From: Candidatus Accumulibacter proximus
GTDB taxonomy: Bacteria; Pseudomonadota; Gammaproteobacteria; Burkholderiales; Rhodocyclaceae
Length of the DNA stretch: 64,000 nucleotides
Reading direction: 5' to 3'
Assembly: GCA_016709675.1 (NCBI GenBank)
Contig: JADJMH010000014.1
Location: 124,001 to 188,000, forward strand
Shown: piece by piece, positions 16,937 through 26,079 of the stretch
Layout of the letters: every line of letters begins with the position of its first letter
Numbering within the stretch: the stretch's first letter is position 1
Position numbers and translations under genes: made by a program
Notes under the pieces: model-generated
Database searches by the model: none
Told to the model about the DNA's origin: nothing
Seen by the model: the letters and a program-made list of their open reading frames with translations, nothing else

Positions 16937-17889
16937 GCAACCCCACAACGCCTGCCAGACACCTGCCGCCAGCCATCCTGCTGATGGGACCCACTGCCAG
17001 CGGCAAGACAGCGGTGGCGATCGAGCTGGCGCGCCGTTTTCCCGTCGAGCTGGTCAGCGTCGACTCGGCGCAGGTCTTTCGTGACATGGATATCGGCACG
17101 GCCAAGCCCGATGCGGCGACACTGGCCGACTTTCCGCATCGTCTGATCGACCTGATCAGTCCCGAGGAGACCTACTCGGCCGCCCGCTTCCGCGCCGACG
17201 CCCTGGCGGCGATGGCCGAGATCACGACCCGCGCCAGGGTGCCGCTGCTCGTCGGCGGCACGATGCTCTATTTCAAGGCGTTGATCGAAGGCCTGGTCGA
17301 TCTCCCGCCAGCCGACCCGGCGACGCGTGCGGCGATCGACCAGGAAGCCGCTGCCCGCGGGTGGCCGGCGCTGCACGCCGAACTGGCCAGGGTCGACCCG
17401 GCAACTGCCGCACGGCTGCACTCCACGGATGCCCAGCGCATTCAGCGTGCGCTCGAGGTCTTTCGCCTTTCAGGCCGCCCGCTTTCGGCGCTGATCGCCA
17501 TCGGCACCAAGACAGCGCTGCAATACCGCTTCCTGTCGATTGGCCTGCTGCCGTCCGACCGCGCCGTCCTGCACCAGCGCATCGCCGCCCGCTTCGAGCA
17601 CATGCTTGCCGCCGGGCTGGAAGCCGAAGTCGAAGCTCTGCGCCAAAAGTATCGCCTGAGGGCCGACCTGCCATCGATGCGTTGCGTCGGCTACCGGCAG
17701 GTGTGGGACGTTCAGGCAGGGCTCGCACCCCGCGGCGAACTGCGCGATCGTGGCATCTATGCCAGCCGCCAGCTGGCCAAGCGGCAGATCACCTGGATCG
17801 GCAATACCCTGCAACCGCAGAAAATCGATTGTCTGTGCCCTGATATCCTGGGCAGGACAAGCCGTCTGGTCGGTTCCGTCTTCGTCTGA
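16933..17889 (+). CDS. miaA: tRNA dimethylallyltransferase
   Basis: Transfers a dimethylallyl group to A37 of tRNAs reading UNN codons. The 318-residue protein has the P-loop GPTASGKTAVAIEL near residue 18, VDSAQVFRDMDIGTAKP near 42, and LLVGGTMLYFKAL near 105. The C-terminal SRQLAKRQITWI tRNA-binding segment is present. Overlaps mutL by four bases, the usual mutL-miaA pairing. Confidence 0.95.
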   Translation: MSNPTTPARHLPPAILLMGPTASGKTAVAIELARRFPVELVSVDSAQVFRDMDIGTAKPDAATLADFPHRLIDLISPEETYSAARFRADALAAMAEITTRARVPLLVGGTMLYFKALIEGLVDLPPADPATRAAIDQEAAARGWPALHAELARVDPATAARLHSTDAQRIQRALEVFRLSGRPLSALIAIGTKTALQYRFLSIGLLPSDRAVLHQRIAARFEHMLAAGLEAEVEALRQKYRLRADLPSMRCVGYRQVWDVQAGLAPRGELRDRGIYASRQLAKRQITWIGNTLQPQKIDCLCPDILGRTSRLVGSVFV

Positions 17890-17961
17890 CTGCGTGCCGC
17901 AGCAGACGTCAGCGCACCAGCGCCCGCGGCCTGCCGCTGCGCCTGCAAGGCACTTTTCCGG

Positions 17962-18765
17962 TCAATCTCCCGGCGAGCTCAAGCGGTCGAGCCGAAGGCG
18001 CTGGCGCTCGTCGAACAGGCGCCGGGCGGCAAAGCTGACCGCCACCATGGTGCCAAAGCCGGTGCCGCCAGCAATCAGAAACATGACCAGGATCTGGTAC
18101 TTGACGGCTTCCACCGGCGGCGTACCGGCAAGAATCTGGCCGGTCATCATGCCCGGCAGACTGACGATGCCAGCCGCAGACATGGCGTTGATGATCGGAA
18201 TCATGCCAACCCGGATCGCCTCGCGGCGGCTGTCGGCAATCGCCCGCTGCCAGCCCTGGCCGAGCGCCAGCCGGGCCTCGATCACCAGCCGTCTTTGTGC
18301 AGCATCCTGGGTCAGGCGGTCGAGCCCCAGCGAGATGCCGTTCATCGTGTTGCCGAGGATCATGCCGAGCAGCGGAATGGCATATTGCGGCGCGTACCAT
18401 GGGTCGGTCCCGATGACCACGACCAGTGCCAGGACGGTGACGGCAAACGACGACACGAACATTGACAGGGTGCCGACGCCGAACCCCCACCAGCCGACAA
18501 AGCGGCGCTGCTGGCGAACCATCACTTCCCGGCCGGCGACGGCGAGCATCACCGCCGCCAGCAGCGCGACCCACGCGGGGTGGGCATGGTCGAAGAGAAC
18601 CTTGAGCACGAGACCGATGAGAAACAGCTGAACCGTGCTGCGTAGCGCGGACACCAGCAGTTGTCGTTCGGCGCCGATCTGCATGCGCCGCGAGAGGCCG
18701 GCCAGCGCCAGGATGAGCAGCGACGCGATGCCGAGGTCGACCGGGGAGAGCTGAACCAGGTTCAT
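17962..18765 (-). CDS. fetB: ABC transporter permease, FetB/UPF0014 family
   Basis: The 267-residue polytopic permease has the family signatures GAVVGLVTLSMF-like FGVGTLSMFVSSFAVTV and GMILGNTMNGISLGLDRL, then EARLALGQGWQ. In E. coli FetAB exports iron and helps resist oxidative stress. I start at 18765 (MNLVQLSPVDLG), which overlaps the ATPase stop by four bases (ATGA). A longer in-frame start at 18873 lies inside the ATPase gene. Confidence 0.85.
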   Translation of the reverse strand: MNLVQLSPVDLGIASLLILALAGLSRRMQIGAERQLLVSALRSTVQLFLIGLVLKVLFDHAHPAWVALLAAVMLAVAGREVMVRQQRRFVGWWGFGVGTLSMFVSSFAVTVLALVVVIGTDPWYAPQYAIPLLGMILGNTMNGISLGLDRLTQDAAQRRLVIEARLALGQGWQRAIADSRREAIRVGMIPIINAMSAAGIVSLPGMMTGQILAGTPPVEAVKYQILVMFLIAGGTGFGTMVAVSFAARRLFDERQRLRLDRLSSPGD

Positions 18766-19379
18766 CTCGGCAGCTTCTCGGCCAGCCGGCCGTCGTTCAG
18801 GATGAAGCTGCGTTGCGACACCCGTTCGATCTGGCCGGCATCGTGACTGACCCAGAGCAATGCCGCCTGCCACTGCCGTTGATACCCGGCCAGCAGGGAC
18901 TCGACTCGCCGCGTGCTTTCCTGGTCGAGATTGCCGGTCGGTTCATCCAGCAACAAGGCCGCCGGCGCCTGCATCAGGGTGCGCAGCAACGCCAGCCGCT
19001 GCCTTTCCCCGGTCGAACATCGAGCGACTTCCCAGTTCATGGCAGAGTCGGGCAGGCCGAGTTGTTCCAGCCAGGCCTCATCGACGCCCCGGTCGAAATG
19101 GTCGCCGATCCGTTCCGACCACCACTGACTTTCCGCCACCACCAGCGCCACCGAATGACGCCATGCCGGGGCCGGCAGGCTGCTGCAGCTCGCTCCGTCG
19201 AGGTAAGCCTCACCGCGATGGGGATCAAGATCGGCGATGGCGCGCAACAACAGCGTCTTGCCACTGCCCGATGGCCCCTCGATGCACACGCACTCGGCGG
19301 CGCCGATCGAGAGTTCAATCGGACCCACATGGCGAGTGACAAACTGATCGATCCGCAGCCTGGCCAAGCTTCCCATCAT
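18762..19379 (-). CDS. fetA: ABC transporter ATP-binding protein, FetA-like
   Basis: A 205-residue ATPase with Walker A GPSGSGKTLLLRAI near residue 38, an ABC signature-like CSTGERQRLALLRTL near 120, and Walker B LLLDEPTGN near 140. It is short, as FetA proteins are. It is coupled by overlap to the FetB-like permease, so the two probably form one transporter. Confidence 0.88.
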   Translation of the reverse strand: MMGSLARLRIDQFVTRHVGPIELSIGAAECVCIEGPSGSGKTLLLRAIADLDPHRGEAYLDGASCSSLPAPAWRHSVALVVAESQWWSERIGDHFDRGVDEAWLEQLGLPDSAMNWEVARCSTGERQRLALLRTLMQAPAALLLDEPTGNLDQESTRRVESLLAGYQRQWQAALLWVSHDAGQIERVSQRSFILNDGRLAEKLPR

Positions 19380-19472
19380 CTCGAATCCAGGGCGCCGCAG
19401 CCGATGCCATCCGGCCCCTCGAGAGCTACCCTGGCAACCCGGCCCCGGCAGGCGATCAAAGCCGTCACGTCA

Positions 19473-19500
19473 GAAAAAATGGGGGCGCTTGCGGCCCCCC
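19473..19500 (-). terminator. Rho-independent terminator of ppk2
   Basis: On the minus strand, a GGGGGC...GCCCCC stem (19499-19481) is followed by a run of T (19480-19474 read as complement). It lies about 25 bases past the ppk2 stop. Confidence 0.8.
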
Positions 19501-19525
19501 TGGTTGACCCCGGATTCGCTGCCGA

Positions 19526-20791
19526 TCACAGGATCGGCGTGTGGTCTACCTGTGGGTGGACGGATCCACTCGGTTCATAGACCACGTGCGGACGGCCAAC
19601 GAGCAGTGGATCGATCGGCCCGATGGCTTCGATGTCCTTGCCGGTATAGTTCAGCTTGTGCAGCACGTAACGCATGGCGTTCAGGCGAGCACGCTTCTTG
19701 CAGTCCGACTTGACCACCGTCCATGGCGTTTCCGCCGTGTCGGTATGGAAGAACATCGCCTCCTTTGCCTTCGTGTAGTCATCCCATTTGTCGAGCGAGG
19801 CGAGGTCGATAGGCGACAGTTTCCACTGCTTGAGCGGGTGCACTTCGCGCTCCTTGAAGCGGCGGCGCTGCTCCTTGCGGCTGACCGAGAACCAGAACTT
19901 AACCAGGTGGATGCCGCTGCGCACCAGAGTCCGTTCGACTTCCGGCGTCTGGCGCATGAACTCCTGATACTCTTCATCAGTGCAGAACCCCATCACGCGC
20001 TCGACGCCGGCACGGTTGTACCACGAGCGGTCACAGAAGACGATCTCGCCGGCGGTCGGTAGGTGACGCACGTAGCGCTGGAAATACCATTGCCCACGCT
20101 CCTCCTGGGTCGGCTTCTCGAGCGCCATGACACGCCCGCCGCGCGGGTTGAGGTTCTCGGTGAAGCGCTTGATCGAGCCACCCTTGCCGGCAGCATCGCG
20201 CCCCTCGAAGATCACGACGACGCGCTGGCCGGTGTCCTTGACCCAGTTCTGCATCTTGATCAGCTCGACCTGCAGGCGATACTTCTGCTTCTCGTACGCC
20301 TTGCGCGACATCAGGTTGCGATAGGGGTAGGAGTTATTGTCCCGCCAGCCGCTGGCCAGTTCGTCGTCCGGGCTGGTCGGCGGCTTCGCTGCCTGCGGTG
20401 GCTCCTTTTCGAGCAGCGCCTTGCGCAAGGCCTGTGCGTCGTCGGGCGACGCGCCGGTCATGATGGCTTCCAGCGTCTTGGCCAGCGATGCCGTGTCGCC
20501 GACCTTCGCATGCGCGATGATGTCTCGCAGGGCGACCTTCTTCTGTTCGATCGCCGAACTGGCCGCCTCGGCGACGTCATAGGCCTCCATGGCAGCGGGC
20601 GTGTGCGCCGGCGCCACGTCACCCGCCGAGGCCCGGCGTGGCTGCGCGGTACGCGTCGAGGTGGCAGCGCGTGCCCTCGGCGCTCGTCCCGCCGGCTTGG
20701 CAACCGGGGACTCGGCATCATCGGTGGGCCTTGCTGCTCCCGCCGTATTGCTGTCGGTGCCTGGTGCAGGCGGCGGAGTTCTCTTGTCCAT
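19526..20791 (-). CDS. ppk2: polyphosphate kinase 2
   Basis: Transfers phosphate between polyphosphate and nucleoside diphosphates (PPK2 class I enzymes favour ADP or GDP). The 421-residue protein has one PPK2 domain from about residue 160: Walker A EGRDAAGKGGSIKRF near 195, and the Walker B/lid FCDRSWYNRAGVERVMGF near 252. The first ~130 residues are an Ala/Arg/Thr-rich, low-complexity extension beyond the usual ~300-residue class I core. It stands alone with its own terminator. In a polyphosphate accumulator it would drive ATP/GTP use of the polymer. Confidence 0.93.
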   Translation of the reverse strand: MDKRTPPPAPGTDSNTAGAARPTDDAESPVAKPAGRAPRARAATSTRTAQPRRASAGDVAPAHTPAAMEAYDVAEAASSAIEQKKVALRDIIAHAKVGDTASLAKTLEAIMTGASPDDAQALRKALLEKEPPQAAKPPTSPDDELASGWRDNNSYPYRNLMSRKAYEKQKYRLQVELIKMQNWVKDTGQRVVVIFEGRDAAGKGGSIKRFTENLNPRGGRVMALEKPTQEERGQWYFQRYVRHLPTAGEIVFCDRSWYNRAGVERVMGFCTDEEYQEFMRQTPEVERTLVRSGIHLVKFWFSVSRKEQRRRFKEREVHPLKQWKLSPIDLASLDKWDDYTKAKEAMFFHTDTAETPWTVVKSDCKKRARLNAMRYVLHKLNYTGKDIEAIGPIDPLLVGRPHVVYEPSGSVHPQVDHTPIL

Positions 20792-21116
20792 CTATCTCTC
20801 TCCAGTGGGAAATGTTCTATGGTTCTGTGACAACAAACTTGACGTCGGATCATTGATCGACGGCGTTGCAAATAATAGCGCCGATATGCCAGCCCCTTCA
20901 ATCGCTTGAAGGCCATCGACTGCTACTTTTCGACGCTTTTTTTGTTTTTCCCCGGCTGACCCGAGAAAAGCTGCGCCGACGTTGAGAGCCATGCTCAGTG
21001 GCGGAAGGCTGGGGAGGCGTGCCGTCATGACCAGCGTCCTGGCTTATACTCGACCCCGATGGCGATCGGTTCCTGCCGCGACTGCCAGGCTGGACGACTT
21101 GCTCCCGGAGGTTCGC
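20792..21116. other. intergenic region between ppk2 and the LivK-like gene
   Basis: About 325 bases between divergent starts, with no gene that I can support. It should hold promoters for both. A small inverted repeat, CCTTCAA-TCGC-TTGAAGG, lies at 20895-20912, and a T-rich run at 20936-20949. I looked for a Pho box upstream of ppk2 and saw no tandem CTGTCAT-like pair. Confidence 0.5.
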
Positions 21117-22259
21117 ATGCTGCTCCCGATAACGATTGCGGTGATCCGCGTCCCACCCATCTGGCTGCTGATGGTCACCATCCTGATCACCCTCGGCACC
21201 GGCCTGATTGCCTGCTCTCCGCCGGAACCGCTGCGCATCGGCTTCCTCGGCGGTCTCTCGGGGCGCGTCGCCGACCTCGGAATTGGCGGTCGCAACGGCG
21301 CCATCCTGGCGGTGGAGATGCGCAACCAGCAGGGCGGGATCAAGGGCCGGCGGATCGATCTGATCGCCGAGGATGACCAGCAGGATGCCGAGGTGGCAAG
21401 ACGGGCGGTCACGCGCCTCCTGGCGCGCCAGGTCAAGGTCATCATCGGGCCGATGACCAGCGCCATGGCGATGGTGGTCCTGCCCCAGATCAATGCCGCC
21501 GGAATTCCGCTGATCGCTCCAACCGTGACCACCAATGCACTGACCGGTATCGACGACCAGTTTTTTCGCGTCGTCGCGCCCACCGCGACGCATGTCTTCA
21601 AGTCAGCGGAGCACCATTTCGTTGCGCACGGACTGCGTCGGGTAACGCTGGTCTGCGATTTGCGCAACAAGGCCTACAGCGAGAGCTGGGCGGGAGATTT
21701 CCGGCGGGCGTTCGAAGCCATGGGCGGCAGCATCATCGCTGAGCTTGGCTTCGATTCGAGTGATTCACTGGCAACTCTGGCAACCAAAGTCCTCGCCGAT
21801 AAACCCGATGGCGTGATGATCATCGCCAACTCTGTGGACACCGGCCTGCTCGTGCAGCAGATTCGCATGCGCAACGCTTCAGTCCACCTTGGCACGGCCG
21901 AATGGGCGGCAACCGAGCGCTTGCTCGAACTGGGCGGCAAGGCGGTGGAGGGTCTGATCGTCGCCCAGTATGTTGACCGCGAGAGCAAGGCTGCAGCCTA
22001 CCTCTCGTTCCGCCACGCCTACCGCGAGCGCTTCGCCCAGGAACCGGGTTTCGCCGGACTCACTGCTTTCGACGCGACCAATGTCGCGCTTGACGCGCTT
22101 GCAAGCCAGTCGAGCGGCCAGACGCTCAAAGAGGCGATCCTCGTCCACGGAGAGTATGCCGGCGCGCAGTCGCCGATCCGCTTCGACGGGAATGGCGACA
22201 CCCTGCGCGACACCTTTCTGTCGGTCATCCGCGACGGGGAGTTCAGGTCACTGCGCTAG
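21117..22259 (+). CDS. periplasmic lipoprotein, branched-chain amino acid-type substrate-binding protein
   Basis: The 380-residue protein has a lipobox LIAC (Cys at about residue 33) after a hydrophobic signal. A type I periplasmic binding fold follows: RIGFLGGLSGRVADLG, then GRNGAILAVEMRNQQGGIKG, as in LivJ/LivK. No permease or ATPase genes are nearby. Instead, a large membrane-bound GGDEF/EAL protein follows 78 bases downstream, which suggests a sensory rather than a transport role. The ATG at 21117 is chosen because it opens the signal peptide. Confidence 0.8.
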   Translation: MLLPITIAVIRVPPIWLLMVTILITLGTGLIACSPPEPLRIGFLGGLSGRVADLGIGGRNGAILAVEMRNQQGGIKGRRIDLIAEDDQQDAEVARRAVTRLLARQVKVIIGPMTSAMAMVVLPQINAAGIPLIAPTVTTNALTGIDDQFFRVVAPTATHVFKSAEHHFVAHGLRRVTLVCDLRNKAYSESWAGDFRRAFEAMGGSIIAELGFDSSDSLATLATKVLADKPDGVMIIANSVDTGLLVQQIRMRNASVHLGTAEWAATERLLELGGKAVEGLIVAQYVDRESKAAAYLSFRHAYRERFAQEPGFAGLTAFDATNVALDALASQSSGQTLKEAILVHGEYAGAQSPIRFDGNGDTLRDTFLSVIRDGEFRSLR

Positions 22260-22337
22260 CTTTCGCGGCACGAGGACCGGGGGGTGGCCGAGCACAGGTA
22301 ACGAGTTCAAGTGCCGTTTTGTATTAGTATCTGCGGC

Positions 22338-25300
22338 ATGGCTCGATCTCTCCGCTTCTGGCTCACGCTGGGTCTCTCCGCCGTGGTCGGGGTGGCCATT
22401 GTGGCCGTGGTTGCAGTCTTGCTTGGCGTCTTGCTGCCGCGCCTGAACGATCAGGTCGAGAACAGCAACAGAACCCTCGGGGTGGCGCTATCGCGGCAGG
22501 TCGACGATTTCCTGCGCGGCTCGGCGGCGGCACTGGAACGAGTGGCCGCCGAGATCGACGCGCAGCCAGACAGCACGCCCGAGCGCACGCGCGTCATCAT
22601 CGATACCCTGACCCATGCGCACGCGCCACTCGACGCGCTCTACGTCCTCGATGCCAGTGCACGGGTCGTCGATGTCGGCCTGCCACTGGAACGGCGGCAA
22701 CGTCGCGACGAGCTATTGGGACTCGACTTCTCGGCGCGTGGCTTTGTCAAAGCGGTACGGCCGGCCGGCTCGGTACTCTGGTCGGACAGCTATCTGTCGC
22801 AACGCGGCAAGATCGTTGTCGCCGCCACCGTGCCGCTGCGCGGCAAGGCCGCGCTGACCACGCCAGAGCGCTGGACGCTGGTGGGCGAAATCGACCTCGA
22901 ACGACTGTCTGACCACATTGCCGAACTCGGCGAGGCGGCCACCGTGCTGCCGATCATTCTCGATCGGCTGGGTCAGGTCGTGGCGCACCCGGATGCCGGT
23001 GCGGCGACTCGCCAGGAAAACCTTGGCTACCTGCCGCTGGTCCAGGCAGGGCTGGCTGGTCGCTTCGCAACCGAACGCTTCTCGCTCGCCGGGCGAGAAT
23101 ACATCGGCACGGTCACGCCAATTGGCGCCTCCGGCTGGCTGACGCTGGTCGCCCAGCCGACCGAATCCGCCTTCGCCACCATGCACTCGACCTTGCAGGC
23201 CATTGCTGCCGGGGTGGCAGCCGCCTTCGCTCTCGCCCTGCTCAGCGCCTACCTGTATGGTCGGGCGCTGGTGCGACGGGTGGCCGACTTCAGCCGCCAC
23301 GTACAGGCGATTGCTGACGGAGACTACGCCGCACCCCTGCCGTCGTCGCGAGCCCTGGAACTGGCAAATCTGGCGCTGAGCATGCGCCGCATGGCCAACG
23401 CCATCCTCGACCGCGAGGTGGCTCTGGCCGATTCCGAGGAACGCTATCGCGCCCTGTTCAGCGACGCACCACTGGCCTATCAATCAATTGACGCGGCGAG
23501 CCTCCGGCTGGTTGAGGTCAATGACGCCTGGCTGGCGCTGCTGGCTTACCGCCGTGACGAGGTCATTGGTCGCCCGATCACCGATTTCCTTGACCAGCGA
23601 TCCTTGCCGATCCTCGTCGAGACCTTCCCGAAGTTCATCACCGACGGGCGAATCGACGAACTGATGTGCGACCTCCGGCAGAAAAACGGCAAGGTGCTCA
23701 CGGTCCTGATCAACGGCCGCATCCACCGCGGACCACAAGGGCAGGCGCGCACCCATTGCATCCTGACCGACATCACCGAGCGCCAGCGGCTTGAACAAGC
23801 ACGCCTACAGGCCGAAGCGCTGCTCAGGCACCAGGCCGAACGTGCGCTGGCCATGCTTGAGTTGCCCAAGGCTGCCGAACAGATGGACGAAGCAGCTTTC
23901 CTGCAGCACGGGCTCGAGGTGGCCGAGCGATTGACCGGCAGCCAGACATCGTTCCTATGTTTCGTCAACCCGGATCAGCGCACGTTCGAATCGATCACCT
24001 GGTCGCGCGACCCGTGCCGGGGTAACCCCACAGCGCCAGCCGACCCGCTGGCGACGGCCGCTCTGCAGGGCATCTGGGCCGAGGCCCTGGAGCAGCGCGG
24101 GGCAATCCTTTGTGACCAGCCTCCGGCGGGCCTCGAAGGACTCTGGCCGGCTGCAGGTGCCGGGATCGAGCGCCTGATCAGCGTGCCGGTGATCGAAGGG
24201 GGTGTCGGCCGCATGCTGCTCGGCGTTGGCAACAAGGCCGAGCCGTACTGCGAGCACGAAACGGAGACTGCTCGCCTGATCGGCCAGGACATCTGGCGCA
24301 TCGTCAATCAGCGCCGTGCCGAAGACGCGCAGCGGCTGGCTGCCAGTGTATTCTCGGCGAGCACTTCAGGTATCTGCATTGCCGCTGCCGATCAGCGGAT
24401 TGTCTCCATCAACCCGGCGCTGACCGCGATCACCGGCTACAGCAGTGACGAAATCATCGGCCAGACCCCGAAGCTTTTTTCCTCCGGACGCCAGCGTATC
24501 GCCTTCTACCGCGAGATGTGGAACTGCATCAGTGTCCGCGGCGTCTGGCGCGGCGAGATCTGGAACCGGCGCAAGAATGGTGAGGTCTTTCCGGCCTGGC
24601 TGACGATTACCGCGGTCAGGAACGGTGACGGCGTGGTCACACACTACATCGGCAGCTTCTACGACATCACCGAACGCAAGCGGTCCGAGGAACATATCAA
24701 CTTTCTCGCCCACCACGATCCGCTGACCAGACTCCCCAACCGGACGTTGCTCGACAACCGCATCCGGCAGGCCATCGCGAGGTCCAGGTGCAACGATGAC
24801 CACACGGCGGTGTTTTTCCTCGACCTCGACCGCTTCAAGCTGATCAACGACACGCTCGGTCATGACACCGGCGACCGTCTGCTCGCACGCATCGCAGAGC
24901 TCCTGACCGAGGTCCTGCGCGAGACCGAGACCGTCGCACGGCTGGGCGGCGATGAGTTCATCATCGTTGTTCCCGGACTCACCGACGTCACGAGTGCGGC
25001 GACTCTGGCCGGCAAGGTGCTCGAAGTCGTCTCATCACCACAGATCATCGACGAACGGCCGCTGCACGTCACGCCAAGCATCGGTATCAGCGTCTATCCG
25101 GATGACGGTGAGGACGCATCGACCCTGTTGCGCAACGCCGACACAGCGATGTATCACGCCAAGGAGCGCGGTCGCAACAATTTCCAGTTCTTCACGCCGG
25201 CAATGAACCGGGTGATTCAGGAGCGGGCCGCGATCGAACACGACCTGCACTCCGCGGTCGAGCGCGACCAGTTCGAGCTTTTCTACCAACCGCAGGTCAA

Positions 25301-26075
25301 CTGCCGCAGCGGCGACGTCACCGGCATGGAAGCATTGCTCCGCTGGCGTCACCCGCAACGCGGTCTGATATCGCCCGATCGCTTCATCCCGATCGCCGAG
25401 GAAACCGGTCTCATCGTCGGCATCGGTGAGTGGGTACTGCGTGCCGCCTGCCGCCAGGCCCGGTGCTGGCGCGATGCCGGACACACGGACCTGCGCATCG
25501 GCGTGAACCTGTCGGCACGACAGCTGCAGCAAACCGACCTCTGCGAGCAGATCGTCACCACCCTGGCCACCTGGCAGTTGCCGCCGTCGACCCTCGAACT
25601 CGAACTGACCGAAAGCATGCTGATGGCCGATACGGTGACCGCCACGGCCCTGCTGCACTCGCTTGCAGAACTCGGCATCCGGATGACCATCGACGATTTT
25701 GGCACCGGCTACTCGAGCCTTGCGTACCTCAAGCGCTTCCCGGTCGCGCGCCTCAAGATAGACCGGTCTTTCGTGCGTGACCTGACGACCGACGCCAACG
25801 ATGCCGCGATTGTGCGCGCCATCGTCGCGATGGCCGATAGCCTGAAGATGGAGGTCATCGCCGAGGGGGTTGAAACCGTCGCCCAGTTGCACTTCCTTGA
25901 GTCGCATGGTTGCCCGGAAGTCCAGGGCTACCTCTTCAGCCGGCCGCGACCAGCCGCCGAGTTCGATTGTTTCCGCTTCGACCTGCCGCCTACGGCAACT
26001 GATAGCGCGGCGGTAGTCAAGACAGAGAGCCCATATGCTCTCCTGCCAACGCCCTTTTTACCCCATGGAGAATAA
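22338..26075 (+). CDS. membrane sensor with PAS, GAF, GGDEF and EAL domains
   Basis: A 1245-residue cyclic-di-GMP enzyme. Order: transmembrane helix (about 8-35), periplasmic Cache-like sensor (to about 280), second helix (about 285-310), HAMP, PAS (368-490), GAF (511-660), PAS (668-790), GGDEF (790-950) and EAL (970-1225). GGDEF is intact at 870-874 (RLGGDEFIIV) and the EAL signature starts at Glu998 (EALLRW). At the position of the product-inhibition I-site there is RETE rather than RxxD. A GTG at 22311 would add nine residues. Preceded by the LivK-like lipoprotein, which may feed it a ligand signal. Confidence 0.88.
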   Translation: MARSLRFWLTLGLSAVVGVAIVAVVAVLLGVLLPRLNDQVENSNRTLGVALSRQVDDFLRGSAAALERVAAEIDAQPDSTPERTRVIIDTLTHAHAPLDALYVLDASARVVDVGLPLERRQRRDELLGLDFSARGFVKAVRPAGSVLWSDSYLSQRGKIVVAATVPLRGKAALTTPERWTLVGEIDLERLSDHIAELGEAATVLPIILDRLGQVVAHPDAGAATRQENLGYLPLVQAGLAGRFATERFSLAGREYIGTVTPIGASGWLTLVAQPTESAFATMHSTLQAIAAGVAAAFALALLSAYLYGRALVRRVADFSRHVQAIADGDYAAPLPSSRALELANLALSMRRMANAILDREVALADSEERYRALFSDAPLAYQSIDAASLRLVEVNDAWLALLAYRRDEVIGRPITDFLDQRSLPILVETFPKFITDGRIDELMCDLRQKNGKVLTVLINGRIHRGPQGQARTHCILTDITERQRLEQARLQAEALLRHQAERALAMLELPKAAEQMDEAAFLQHGLEVAERLTGSQTSFLCFVNPDQRTFESITWSRDPCRGNPTAPADPLATAALQGIWAEALEQRGAILCDQPPAGLEGLWPAAGAGIERLISVPVIEGGVGRMLLGVGNKAEPYCEHETETARLIGQDIWRIVNQRRAEDAQRLAASVFSASTSGICIAAADQRIVSINPALTAITGYSSDEIIGQTPKLFSSGRQRIAFYREMWNCISVRGVWRGEIWNRRKNGEVFPAWLTITAVRNGDGVVTHYIGSFYDITERKRSEEHINFLAHHDPLTRLPNRTLLDNRIRQAIARSRCNDDHTAVFFLDLDRFKLINDTLGHDTGDRLLARIAELLTEVLRETETVARLGGDEFIIVVPGLTDVTSAATLAGKVLEVVSSPQIIDERPLHVTPSIGISVYPDDGEDASTLLRNADTAMYHAKERGRNNFQFFTPAMNRVIQERAAIEHDLHSAVERDQFELFYQPQVNCRSGDVTGMEALLRWRHPQRGLISPDRFIPIAEETGLIVGIGEWVLRAACRQARCWRDAGHTDLRIGVNLSARQLQQTDLCEQIVTTLATWQLPPSTLELELTESMLMADTVTATALLHSLAELGIRMTIDDFGTGYSSLAYLKRFPVARLKIDRSFVRDLTTDANDAAIVRAIVAMADSLKMEVIAEGVETVAQLHFLESHGCPEVQGYLFSRPRPAAEFDCFRFDLPPTATDSAAVVKTESPYALLPTPFLPHGE

Positions 26076-26079
26076 AGCC

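Noticed and set aside
20792..20981. Pho box upstream of ppk2
   Set aside because: Only a single TTGTCAC-like word is visible, not the tandem repeat needed for PhoB binding.
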